DNA from: Bretschneidera sinensis
Lineage: Eukaryota; Streptophyta; Magnoliopsida; Brassicales; Akaniaceae
Direction of reading: 5' to 3'
DNA: 64,000 nt
NCBI GenBank assembly: GCA_023935145.1
Contig: CM043700.1
Span: 142,844,828 to 142,908,827, forward strand
Positions 23,584 through 35,628 of the stretch are shown in pieces. Under the pieces are notes generated by a model. That model saw nothing but the letters and a program-made list of their open reading frames with translations. It was not told the origin of the DNA and ran no database searches. Positions within the stretch are counted from its first letter, which is position 1. Every line of letters starts with the position of its first letter. The position numbers and the translations under genes were made by a program.

Positions 23584-26500
23584 ATGTTCTTGTCATTCTC
23601 ATATCAAGTTCTCTTCTTTCTTACCCTTTTCTTAGCTTCTTCAGTCTCATTACACCCATCTGCTGTTTACCTTCTCCAATTTCTTACCAGTCTCCCAATA
23701 CAATCTCAACAACTCTTGCCATGGAACCAATCAAACTCACCTTCTTCACCTTGCGAATGGCCTGGAGTTTCTTGCTACCAAAACAACAAATTTCAAGTAA
23801 AGGCCTTGAATCTCTCAGGTTTTGGACTCTCTGGCATCTTAAACAATTCCATTTCCTATCTCTGCCTTCATAAACATTTGCTCTCTCTTGACCTCAGCGG
23901 CAACAATTTCACTGGTGCGTTGCCTCAATTGCTTGGAAACTGTGGACAAATCAGTACCATTCTTCTAAATGATAATGGGTTTCAAGGATCAATCCCCTCT
24001 GAGCTTTTTAGATCAAAACGGCTTTCAAGGCTCGACTTGGGCTATAATTCCCTTTCTGGTGAAATCCCTCTTGAGGTAAGATTCTGTACCAATCTTGAAT
24101 ATATTGGACTTTACAACAACTTCTTGCGTGGAGAGATTCCAACTAAAATATTTTCTCTACCAAATTTGAAGTTTCTATATCTAAACACAAACAACTTTAC
24201 TGGGTCATTACCAGATTTATCACCTTCATGTGCAATTCTTCATCTTTGGATTCACGAGAATGAACTTTCAGGATCTTTACCTCGTACCCTTTTTAATTGC
24301 CAAAACCTTACCATGTTTTTGGCATCTGACAACAATTTTGGAGGTATCATTCCACCAGAAAACTTCGAAGGTGTTTGGCAACTAGAAGTTCTCTATCTGA
24401 ATGGGAACAATCTTGAAGGGGGGATTCCAGAGAGTTTGTGGGCTCTTGAAAATTTGCAAGAGCTTGTTCTCTCAGTGAACAAGCTTAATGGAACTATATC
24501 TGAGAGGATTGGTCAATGTAATCAGCTTTCAGTTATTGCACTCTCTGGTAATAAGCTCATGGGTCAGATTCCTTCGTCAATAGGAAATCTCACTGCTTTG
24601 AATCAATTGTTTCTCTTTGATAACATGATTACTGGCTCATTACCTCGTGAGCTTGCAAACTGCAGTTCACTTGTTGAACTTAGGCTTCAAAATAACTTTC
24701 TTGTAGGAACTATCCCTCCAGAAGTTTGCAAACTTGAACTTCTTGAGGTTCTTTTTCTTTTCAACAATCGTATCGAAGGTTATATTCCTAAGGAGATTGG
24801 TAATATGAGCAGCCTTGTCCAGTTGGCTCTGTATAACAACAGTTTAAGTGGAAGAATCCCATCTGAATTAACCCATTTGAAGAAACTTACATTTCTATCC
24901 TTAGCTCACAATAATCTCAATGGAGAGCTGCCATCCATGCTTGGGAAGAATTCTCCTGGTTTAGTCAAATTGGATTTATCTGGGAACAGTTTTTACGGTT
25001 CGATTCCTTCTAGCATTTGTACTTACAACAAACTTTCAGTTTTAGCCCTTGGAAACAACCGATTCAATGGTAGTTTTCCAATTGAAATTGGAAAGTGTTC
25101 ATCACTCAGGAGGGTGATTCTCAGTAACAATCTTTTGCAAGGGAATATACCGGATGATTTGGATAAGAACCCTGGAATTCTTTTCATGGAGGTTACAGGA
25201 AACTTGCTTGAAGGAAAGATTCCCTCAGTTTTTGGTCAGTGGAGCAATCTGTCAATGCTCGATCTTTCCCAGAATAGGCTCTCGGGTTCTATACCTCCTG
25301 AGATTGGGGAGCTGAAGAATCTTCAAATTTTAAGACTTTCTTCTAACAGACTAACAGGAAGCATTCCATCTGAGTTGAGCTATTGCAAAAAGATAATCGA
25401 ATTAGACCTCAGCAAGAATTATCTTTCAGGAAGCATTCCTTTGAAGATAACATCATTGATCGATTTGCAAAGTCTTCGCCTTCAAGAGAACGAACTTAAC
25501 GGATCTATACCTGATTCTTTCTCGTCCCTACAAAATCTCATTGAGTTGCATCTTGGAAGCAACAGCCTTCAAGGCCCCATTCCTTGCAGTGTGAGTAATC
25601 TTAACCATTTCACTTCAGTTTTTAATTTGAGCAATAATAGGCTCTCTGGTGAAATCCCTGGATGTATTGGCAAACTAGACAAGTTAGAGAATCTTGATCT
25701 CTCAAGCAACAGTCTTTCTGGTGAGATACCAACAGAACTGAACAATATGATCTCCCTTTACTTTGTGAACATATCATTCAATCACCTTATTGGAGAACTC
25801 CCATCTGCTTGGATGAAGATGATGGCTTCCAATCCCAGGTCATTCCTCGGGAACCCAGAACTTTGCTTGTCAGGTAATGAAGATGGATTTTGTAGAAAAG
25901 TTGGTAAACACCATAATAACAGAGGCAGGTTGCTGGCTGGTGTCATTATTGGTGTGGTTGTCTCTGTAGCATTGCTTTGCGCTGTAATTTACATGTTGGT
26001 TGTTCGATGCCTTCAACAAAGATATTCCGGTGATCAATCTCTTCTCCATGAATGTCAATCAAAAACTGAAGATTTGCCTGAGGATTTAAAACTTGAAGAT
26101 ATAATGCGTGCTACTGAAGGATGGAGTGACAAGTATGTGATTGGAAGAGGAAAGCATGGGACGGTTTACAGGACGGAATCTTTAAAGTCAAGAAAACATT
26201 GGGCTGTTAAGAAGGTGAACTTGTCTGAGACAAACTTTACCGTTGAGATCTCATCTTTGAGCTTGATTAGGCACAGAAATGTGGTAAGAATGTCAGGCTA
26301 CTGCATCAAAGATGGATATGGTTTCATTGTGACCAAGTTCATGACTGGAGGAACTCTTTTTGATGTGCTGCACTGCAGTGAACACAGTCTGGTTTTTGAC
26401 TGGAAAACTCGATTTCAAATTGCTATTGGTATAGCTAATGGCCTTTCTTACCTTCACCATGATTGTGTTCCTCAAATTATCCATAGGGATGTCAAGTCAG

Positions 26501-27079
26501 ATAACATTCTGTTGGATTCTGAGTTGGAACCAAAGATTGGAGATTTTGGGATGGCAAAATTGATTCATGATTCTGATTCAAGCTCAACAATGTCCACAAT
26601 TGTGGGCACACTTGGCTACATAGCACCAGGTCGGTTTCTTTTTCACTTTATTTCTGTTATTTCCAACAATCTTGAGAATTTTATATCCTTAGAAGCTCAC
26701 TTTCTAAACAAAATCCTTTCTTGCCTTTTCTGTTCCTTCGACCCTTACAGAAAATGCGTACTCGACTCGGTTGACAGAGAAATGCGATGTCTATAGCTAT
26801 GGAGTCATTCTGTTAGAGATACTATGCAGAAAATTGCCAGTAGACCCCAGCTTTGAAGAAGGCCTGGATATCGTCTCGTGGACAAGGAAGAACCTAATGA
26901 AAAATGATGAATGTATTTCCTTCCTTGATGAAGAGATCAGTCTCTGGGATAGTGATGAACAACAAAAGGCACTAATACTATTGGAATTGGCACTTGAATG
27001 CACCGAACAAGAAGCTAATAATAGACCCTCCATGAGAGATGTAGTAGGATTTCTTATAAAGTTGAATGAGAAACACTAA
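23584..27079 (+). CDS. LRR receptor-like kinase (subfamily XI, PEPR-like)
   Basis: Two exons, 23584-26629 and 26751-27079, joined as CCAG|GTCGGT and TTACAG|AAAAT so that GYIAP continues to ENAYSTRLTEK; product 1124 residues. A signal peptide covers about residues 1-22. An N-terminal cap with CEWPGVSC is followed by more than twenty plant-type LRRs (LxxLxLSxNxLxGxIP) with many N-glycosylation sequons. A membrane segment spans about 783-805. The kinase has the P-loop GRGKHGTVY (about 853-861), the Lys of WAVKK, HRDVKSDN (about 966) and DFG (about 986), so it is an RD kinase expected to be active. The single intron inside the kinase activation region is characteristic of subfamily XI. Relatives perceive secreted peptides such as Pep/DAMP ligands; the ligand here is unknown. 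Confidence 0.93.
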
Positions 27080-27909
27080 AGATTGTAAATAACATTATAC
27101 TAACAAAGAAAATCCCAAGGTTTTGTTATTCAATACATATTTTTTTACCGGTGCCATTATTGGAGATGTGTATACCAATGCCCATGGCTGTAAATATGAA
27201 AAATCTTCAAATCTTAACTATTGTCATGAGCAATGGAGAACTATCTGTGGTGTATGCCAGGACCAAATGCTGCAATCGATGCATCTTGAAAGTCCATGTA
27301 GAACAAAATTACCTTCACCTGAAACTCTCTATTTTCCCTTCCTGCTTTTGAAGGGTATAATCATCTTACTGAAACAAAGATCATTCGCGATTTAATGAAA
27401 TCATATGCTTTTAGTGCTGCATGTGTAAAGATAATTCGTGATTTAACGAAATCAAGCTGTTCGATACTTTCACCACTGTACATGACAAGAAGCCTTTTTT
27501 TCATTCCATTCTCAAGGCTTAGTTTCCTTCAGATGCTACAGTAAAAATAATAATATGGCTTCAATGCTTCATTAATAACAGACAGCAACGCAGGCAAAAT
27601 ATCGGATAAGCATAATTTCTCTCAGATGCCTGATTACAGCACCATTTTACACAATTTGAGCTCTCTACCCCTTGATTTAATTTCAAATGTAATGGAAAAT
27701 TTCATCCAGACAGAATGCATTTCAAGACAAAGTCTTCAAGTAAATTTGGTCAACTGATTGAGTATACCATGCAATGACAGAGAACAGTAGTAATTATTCT
27801 TTATAAAGATAGGGGTACTACCAAAACCTACTAATAAACCATTTGCATTTCAAGAGAAAAACATTCTTGGAGCCACAACATCAAACTGGAATAACATGCC
27901 TCAAAGCAA
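27080..27909. other. Convergent 3' intergenic region
   Basis: 3' flanks of the receptor kinase (+) and the small membrane-protein gene (-). Short ORFs here have no family features. Confidence 0.4.
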
Positions 27910-29683
27910 CTACTCCATTGCTTCCACATGTTGAGAAGCTTCAGTTTGTTTGAAACTTTCCAGAGCAGAGATTCGTCCATCTAGAGATTCATGAAAGCCC
28001 TTCACCTTGAGAAACAAAAACAAAATAAACAAAACTAAGTCCATATCCATGCTGTCCCTCCTACACGCTTGCGCACACACATACACGTACAAAGACAAAA
28101 GAAGTGGAAAGGGAGAACACAAGAAGGAACGCACCAAATTCAAACGAACACTTATTCTTTAGAGCTAAGAAAATTTTCTTTTTCCTGATTACTTTAGCAC
28201 TGTATCACAAAATTTAGCGCTTTCTAGATCTTTTTAAGACTTCCCTCTTTCACATCACAAGAGGCAATTAAATGCATGCAAGTTGCACACTGTGTATGCT
28301 TCACAACTACTATGAGAAACAAAAACAGTGTCTCAATACATACGTAAAAAAAACGAAGAAGATCAGGAAACTGAGAGCAAAACAGGAACCAATAACTAGC
28401 CTTAAGCATCTGAATCTTTGAATTGAAACCAAGCATCTAAATTTAATCATTCTCTAGTATTTTTCACTCATTTCTTTTATAAGGTTTCAACCTTGCGCTT
28501 ACACTTTTCTTTAGATAATAAGAAAGCAGCTTGTCTCTGATCCCAAATTCATATGTCAGGCCTATGACCACAGTCAACCCCTGACACTGAAATCCCATTT
28601 AAAAAACCATTCCCAAACAAAAACTGAACACTAAAGTGAGTAGGAGACAGCAACAATGCCCATAAAATAACATGACTCAAATAACTCATCACTCATTAGA
28701 GAATGTGTGTACCATAGACCACTTATTTGTAATAGGGGATACACAAAAGCCCACAGCTCTAGATTGGGTACCCACACACAGACACCACCAGGAAAAAAAA
28801 GAGCAACAAATCATCCAGTCTAATGCTTCATCCAAGCACCAATAATCAGCGCTGGCTTCGTGTTAAAAAGATCCATGGTTTAAGAATTCTAACCCATACC
28901 CAACCCAAGAACACCACTTAAAATGGCAAATCCATATGCCCCTAGTAATGAATTTTAGTTTTACCAATTTTTTATAATTAATTTTAGTTTAGCAACACCA
29001 GATATAGATTACTTCAAGCAAGGATGCAAAATAAGGAAGTTATCAATCAATAGAAAATACTGGCTAAGCTATTTACCATCTAAAAGCTTTCTACCAACTT
29101 AATCGAGCACAATATGCATACTTTCAAAAAATATCCTTCCATATTTATCTATGAATCACATAAACTAATTATTACCACGATGGTGATGGTCCTATCTGGT
29201 CAAGAACCCTATCACAGCGTCAATGTCTCTCTGGTCTCTAGTTATTGCATTTTTTTTTCTCAATTATAAATATTGCCCATTTTTTCAAAACGTCTCTCTA
29301 GCAATTGCACATCTATCATACAACAAATTGAAACAAATACCTCCATATGCAATACAAAAACTAAAATTAATTGGGAGCTTTTTACAACGAAATAATCCAA
29401 ACGACCTTCACAACCCGCATTGAGATCAACCTAACAATCATGTAACTCCATTTAACGAGAAAGTCAAGGATGCCCATATGTTAACAAAACATACAGATAA
29501 ATGAAACTCCGGAAAGAAAAGGAAAACTCACGTACTAATAATATGTATATTGGTGGGTACCTGTTGAAAGATGGATTCGTTGGCAATTTTGTAGTCCTTG
29601 TGGAGGACGTAAAAACCCAATAACGACGCTGTTGCAGCTCCTGCAAAGAATGATGCCAATCTCACCCTCAACACGTATCCCAT
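27910..29683 (-). CDS. Small membrane-anchored protein, unknown function
   Basis: Two exons, 29683-29561 and 28005-27910, join CAACAG|GTACCC to CTCAAG|GTGAAG in phase 0 and give 72 residues. The amino end MGYVLRVRLASFFAGAATAS and following LLGFYVLHKDY form one hydrophobic segment (about residues 8-29) with a positive start, so a signal anchor or a mitochondrial or plastid membrane anchor is likely. The tail (about 36-72) is a short amphipathic, probably coiled helix: VKGFHESLDGRISALESFKQ. I recognise this as a conserved small plant protein family annotated only as hypothetical. The 1.55-kb intron shows no further in-phase exon, but a missed micro-exon cannot be excluded. It shares a roughly 380-bp divergent promoter with the GIF gene. 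Confidence 0.75.
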
Positions 29684-29801
29684 CTTCTTCTCTTCCTTCT
29701 CCTTCTTGTTCTTTTTCTATGTGTTTTCAAGATGATACGTTCCTTTCTCTCTCTCTTTCTCTTGTGCAACAATAAAAAAGGCTCTTTCCCTTCCACTACT
29801 A

Positions 29802-29840
29802 CGACGCCGTATAAGAACTCACTTGTATTAAACGGCGTCG
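29802..29840. promoter_or_regulatory. Inverted repeat in divergent promoter
   Basis: CGACGCCGT at 29802-29810 is matched by its exact reverse complement ACGGCGTCG at 29832-29840, separated by 21 bases. It lies between two divergent genes and is GC-rich within AT-rich DNA, so it may be a paired factor-binding site serving both directions. Confidence 0.4.
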
Positions 29841-30025
29841 CGTTAATGTCTGTTTAGGCTTTATCTTGTATTTTATAACTAATGCCTTGGGCAACATCGA
29901 TTTTATTTATTTTAGTACTTTGTTTCTCCTATATTTGATATTTCGACAGAAGACTTATATAGCGAAAATGAAGTTTAGCAAAGGAGTCCATTGACGTTTC
30001 TCTCTTCTTCCCGTTTCTAGAAAAC

Positions 30026-30039
30026 TAGGGTTAGGGTTT
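30026..30039 (+). promoter_or_regulatory. Telobox in GIF 5'UTR
   Basis: TAGGGTTAGGGTTT, two telomere-type units, lies 24 bases before the GIF ATG. Teloboxes are known in promoters and leaders of plant genes linked to dividing cells and ribosome production, and as recruiting sites for TRB proteins and Polycomb. Confidence 0.6.
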
Positions 30040-30062
30040 GGTTTTGGGTTTTGTTAGTAGAA

Positions 30063-32841
30063 ATGCAGCACCAATCACAGATGTTGAACCCTCCAACAAA
30101 CATCACCACTGAGCAGATTCAACAGGTACTGACTGTTTACATTCATATAAATGTACAAATATGTATTTACATGTACCTATAATATAAATTTAATGCATTT
30201 TATGTTTCTCAGGATTGATAGGTTTTGCATGCATTGTGGTAGGAGCTCTTGGTTGTGTGTATTTGAGTTAATACTTAGCATTATTAATTGTATTTCCCTT
30301 GACATATTAGTTTTCGCTTGCGTCTCCCTAAAATTGAATGAATGAGAGTTTGTTTTGATTTTATTGTTTTCTGGGTTTCAATCATTCTCATCTCTTAGTT
30401 CAAGAAACAGGAAATTGATTTTGAAAATTTTGCTTACAATACGATACTATTGTAGATTTTACTTGCCATTTTTCTGTTTTTCTTTGTGGGTGGAGTCTCG
30501 TTGCTTATGTTGAAAACAACCTTGATGTTGTGCTATGGATTCCATATCTTGTTTTCTCTTAGAAACAAGGGTGGTTTTTAAGGTAATTATACTTTCTTAT
30601 TAATATTTCAAGATCACGTAATTTCCATGGGATACGGTTTAGTTGATTAAGGTGTGTGTATCTAATGGCAAGGTGTGAAGCTATTTTTATATTGACAAAC
30701 ATGGTAATCCTTCTATATATACGAGATTTTGTGGCCCTGTTGTAGAAACCTGAGCAGAAGCAACTTTTGTTAAGGAATGTAGGTTTTGAGAGTCTTCACC
30801 TGATCTTTTCCAAATGGATTTATGTATAATTATATACTGAGCTCTAGCATTGATGCTTTCGTGTAAATAATAAAGCTTGAACTATTAACAATGTTTATAT
30901 ATGAAACCTGTGATTGGATTGTAAAGGAGGCCAAATGAGCATGTGTTTGAGGCTAGATCAATTAGTTTAACCAAATTGAAACTGTTACTATAAAAGGGGA
31001 ATAAAAGAAAATGAATGAATCATTAATTTGATACTATTATAAAGATGGTGATGTGCTTTGCTTGATGCAGTGCCTGGACGAGAATAAACAGTTGATTGTG
31101 GCCATAATGGAAAATCAAAACCTGGGAAAGATTACTGAGTGTGCCTCGTGAGTGACAACTTACTATAATGTTCGTTGGTATATATTTCTGTAATGGCAAC
31201 AAATGGTAAAAGGCTATAATTTCGCTGATTTTTGTTGTGTGTTGAATGCATCAAGTCCATTTCAATACCCTGGAAGTACACTAGTTTATGTTTTCTTTTC
31301 ATGTGTCACATTGTCTGGTAATTATTTTGCTTACCACCTCCTTTATGGATTAGAGAGGAATGTACCATGATCAATCTATAGGTAGTTTGCATGATTTACT
31401 CCTTTAATGATCAGATACTTCATAGAGCATATCCTTCATCGGTGCCGAAGCTATGATGTTTGGCTGTTTGACTGGGGGGCCTAATGATAGTGAATATCTG
31501 TCATTCAATAAAGAGGAAGCAGCAGGAAATCACTTCTGCTTCCTGGGTCTTTATTCCTGGTCTGGTGTTCAGCATGTGGGGTCCTGTTTTGTTGTGATTA
31601 CAATCTATGACGTCTATCAGTGATTGCAATCTGAATGCTAGCAAGACAAAATGGTGTAGTCTTGGTCATGTTCATCAAAGAATACTTTGATTTCATGTGA
31701 AGATGCTGAAGGACAAGGGCAAGGCTAGAAATCCCAGGGTAAGACAAAAAACATGATGGACTTACATATTAGGAGACAATAGGGCTATAGATGTAAATGG
31801 TTAAAGAAGCAAAAAGATCATAGAACATATCTAGTAATTAAGGGTTCAAACTATTCACTCATTTTTTGTCAAGGACTATGAATTATAATCTCTGTTCTAA
31901 TGTTACAGAATGCTCTTTAAGTATGTCTTTGCCAAGAGTATGAATTATAATTTTCAGCATCAGGATTGCTGCAATATGGACACTTACTAGGACAATCTGG
32001 CATCCACATGAGACTTTTAGATATGAATCTCTACAATGGTTTGCATCACTATTGGATTTTGAACAGATTATATCAAATTGTTTCAATTTTTTTTTTTTTT
32101 TCATTTTCTGACATTATCACAAATATCTGGTATTTTAATTATTCTTTTTTCCAATGTTAAATGTACTTGTCTTTCCTTCTTGTACCACGATAAGAAAGAT
32201 AGGAAATTATGCTGGCTTATAGTGAGCTCATTGTTGGCTGATGGTCTGGGGATGGAAAATTTCATTATAGCTCTGCAAGTATGATGAGCATAGGTGGTTA
32301 TAAGATATTTCAAATGATTTAGGTATCAAGCAAAGCTACAGCAGAACTTAATGTATCTTGCCAGAATTGCTGATGCCCAGCCACAAGCAACCGCTGCAAT
32401 TCAGGTGGGTTACCTGATGAGTGCCATTTCGAACCCGTCCTACCTAATACCTAGGAAAAGATACCCCCCTCCCCTCTAATACTTTTGCTTACCTATGAGA
32501 AAATTTTGTAGATGCCCCCTCAATCTGCTGGGCAGCAAGAGCAATATGTGCAGCCTTCTCAGGCTGCATTGTCTCAACGACAACCTGGTTCTCTCGGTCC
32601 AAAGTTGCCTTTCCAGCTCAATGATCAGCAGCAACATCAGTCACCTTTCCTCCAACAACAGCAACTCATTCAAGGGCAGATGGCCATGAGGCCAGGTGCT
32701 CCCAGCAGCATTTATCAGAGCATGCAGACTGGTAATTTGATGAATATTCGAGGAAACAAGCAAGATGGCATAGATGTTGCTGCTGGAGATGGCATGGCAA
32801 AGTCATCTTATGGACGCAGCATTGGAAATACTGAAGGCTGA
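30063..32841 (+). CDS. GIF2: GRF-interacting factor (GIF2/3-like coactivator)
   Basis: Four exons: 30063-30125, 31071-31147, 32323-32404 and 32512-32841, phases consistent, giving 183 residues. Most of the SNH/SSXT domain is split over the first three small exons: ITTEQIQQCLDENKQLI, then AIMENQNLGKITECAS, then YQAKLQQNLMYLARIADAQP (about residues 14-67). The rest is Gln-rich with LIQGQMAMRPG and a GNLMNIRGNKQDG motif typical of plant GIFs. GIFs lack DNA binding; they bind the GRF QLQ domain through SNH and recruit SWI/SNF remodellers. The product is shorter than Arabidopsis GIF1-3 (about 195-225). The symbol between GIF2 and GIF3 is not certain. Confidence 0.93.
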
Positions 32842-35138
32842 AGCATGACTCTCAGTCATTGATGACTTAGCTATACATGCCATGGTGTTTATAGTGTGTA
32901 GCACTTCCTCAAGCAGTGGTCTACTTCTAAAATCATTTTATTCACATTTCCTTTTTCAGGCTAGTTCTGTCTCTGTGGTGAAAAAACTGCTTTCATCTTG
33001 CTTGACTTGATAATTTTACAGCAGTGGTGGATTTCTCCTTCAAGCTCATGCCTTGTTTTATGTAGTTTCTTTTCAACACCTCTCAGATATTGATCTGTTT
33101 TCTTTATTTGAGCGAATTTTAAAAGTATGGGACGCACCGTCCTCTATATTTTAAGATTATGTCGGGTCTAGGTGTCGGATGTAGGTATTCGATCATTTGT
33201 ATTTGATTGATTTTGAAGGTCCAAGCTTTATATTATTTGGACACATTGGATGTGTCCGACATGAGTACTTCAAGGAGAACAAATAGTTTAACTGCCTAAC
33301 AATATGATTTGAAGAAAATACTGAATATAATAATCAATTTACTTGTACAAGAAATCAAAGATAAATCTCTATTCGCACTAGAGATAGAATGGATAAAGAA
33401 TAAGAGAGACCTCTCATTATGTAACCATATAGGCCAATGAGTCTTCTTTTAACTAAAAAAAAAAATTGTTATCCTGAAATCCGATAACAGATGTATACTA
33501 GTTAGGTTTTTAATTATCGTACTGTTTTGGTTAGAGGCTTAGAGCCTGCTAAATCAAAGAAAAATATAGGACCAAACTTGATTTTAAACCCCTAAATTCC
33601 TCAATAGCTAATAATACTACATAACTAATTTTTGTTAATAAAGTTAAGGCCTGTGACACGACTGAAACACAGAGCGCATGCCTGCCTTCTGGCACTTCTT
33701 AAAAAGCTATTCTTCCGATATTTTTTATAATTTGATAATCCTCTTCTTAGCAGTGATCCTCAAGTCTGTTCCACAGCTACGCAAACTGTTAGCAAATTGG
33801 GAGGCTTGGTTCACAAAATTCCTCGCATCTGAATTTCTAATGTTATTCCCGTGTTTGGGCAAATACATTGAAATGGGCTGCTCTTCTTCATGGTTCATCG
33901 TCTCCAATTAGTTTGCTGCGAGTTAATCAACAGAGCACCAATAACGCTACAGAATATTACTTATTCAGGTGCTCAGGGATTTCTGCATACAGTGTTAGGG
34001 TCACTACAGAAGGATAGGTTTCAAGTTTCCGGATCAGACATCTCAGAGATGCGTACAAGATTCTCAGTTAGCACAAGACATGGTTTCAGAAAAAAAATTA
34101 TTTAACTGTCCAATCCTAATCAATGCATTGTTTTCATGCACATAATTCACCTTCCATACAACAAATCTGACATCCAAGACGTTGACGGTCCAAATTTTCT
34201 CAGATTCGGCAAGACCTGAAGACCATGACTAGCAATTACCTCCCATTACTGCAAGTCCGAACAACCCAATCCTTGAACCAAGTATACTCTAGAACCCCAG
34301 AATCAGAGCTGTCTTACACCTGAGTTCAGAGATTTACTTTCTATATATAGTTCCAAATTTTAGTGATTTATGCGTCCACAAAAGTAAGCGCAAAAATATA
34401 GCAAGACTAGAAATAAAACAATGTTAAAAGTCGTAAAATTCAGGAAATAACTATTGCTTACTAATGGATTCACAAACAAAATAAGTATGATCAATCAAAT
34501 GCACAGATGTTGTGTGCGTTAATAACTGCAGGCACGGATTGTGCCGTTGAGTTTGACAAAAACCAAACAGTAAATTTAATAATTCATCCAACAGATCAGG
34601 GGGTTGGGGCAAATGCAAGGAATTTTAAAATGTCAGCGGCAGATTCCAATCAAAAAAATTTAAAAAGATGCAATACAATAATGGTGATTTCAATCTGGAT
34701 GAACATTTTCTACTGCGAGTTGGATCCCCAAAAAACTCTTGCTCCACAATGATGTGTTGATTCCACATATCCTGCCAAATGAGACCATATTTTGGTAACT
34801 TTCTGGAGCAAGTTTAGCAAACAATAATTTCAAAACCATGAGATTTCAATCTGATATGCTGACAATTATACATCTGATTATTCTGGTTGAACAGATGTTG
34901 TGTGAGTTATGGCATGTACATTACCAAAAAAGTAACACAATCGACGTTTAAGTCATAAATTACTGCAAATAAATGGTATAGCAGGTTTTGAATACCAAGC
35001 ATGAGGACCAGAGCAACAATCTCTATCCTACTCAACCCCATTAAAGAAAACATTTAATATATATAAAATAAAAACCAAAAGATTTTACTAGAAACTCAAT
35101 AGGTAAAGAATTGATTGAAGTGATACCAATGATCACAG
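32842..35138. other. Convergent intergenic region (GIF / coiled-coil gene)
   Basis: 3' flanks of two convergent genes. A 77-residue ORF at 33678-33911 with a hydrophobic stretch has no family match I can name. No RNA gene seen. Confidence 0.4.
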
Positions 35139-35147
35139 ACATGTACA

Positions 35148-35235
35148 AACAATTTTTTTATTGGTAAACTCACACAAACACCTCTCAAACCTGAGACCTT
35201 TAGGACCCGGGGCCTCAGCCAAGGCCTCCTCAGCA
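35148..35235 (-). mobile_element. SINE-like insertion with 9-bp target duplication
   Basis: An 88-bp segment is flanked by ACATGTACA at 35139-35147 and 35236-35244; the match extends to 13 bases with one mismatch. On the minus strand it contains TTGGCTGAGG (box A-like), then AGGTTTGAGAGG (box B-like) about 30 bases later, and ends in an A-rich run (AATAAAAAAATTG). These are SINE hallmarks. It lies just downstream of the coiled-coil gene. Confidence 0.6.
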
Positions 35236-35628
35236 ACATGTACAGACATTAAAACACGAGAATAGCTGGTACTAAAAAATTAAGAACTTATGCAGCAATG
35301 ATGCAGTTAAACTAAGCCTCCAATCATTGAACATAATTGTTCTAAATCACAAACCTTAAAATTATATTGGGCAGATCATGGCTGCAGACCTCTAGCCAGT
35401 TACCATGATCCCATAACTACTCAACATGTAAAAAGATGGAAGAAAACATATCTTGTTTTTTTTCTCTTGTTAATCTTAAACTATCAAAATAGTCCAAGCA
35501 CGTGGTAAAGTAATAAATCATATGACTCAACAGTAGAAAAGCAAAAGGTATGACAAAGAATAAAGCAAGCATGTCTAAGAAGCAATGTAAGGTTCAATAA
35601 AAAATAAAAAGCAATGTAAGGTTACTTA

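Noticed and set aside
26771..27079. Separate kinase-tail gene
   Set aside because: It is exon 2 of the receptor kinase; joining at 26629/26751 restores the GYIAPENAY motif.
33678..33911. 77-residue hydrophobic ORF
   Set aside because: Lies in the convergent 3' flank; no family features or neighbouring exons.
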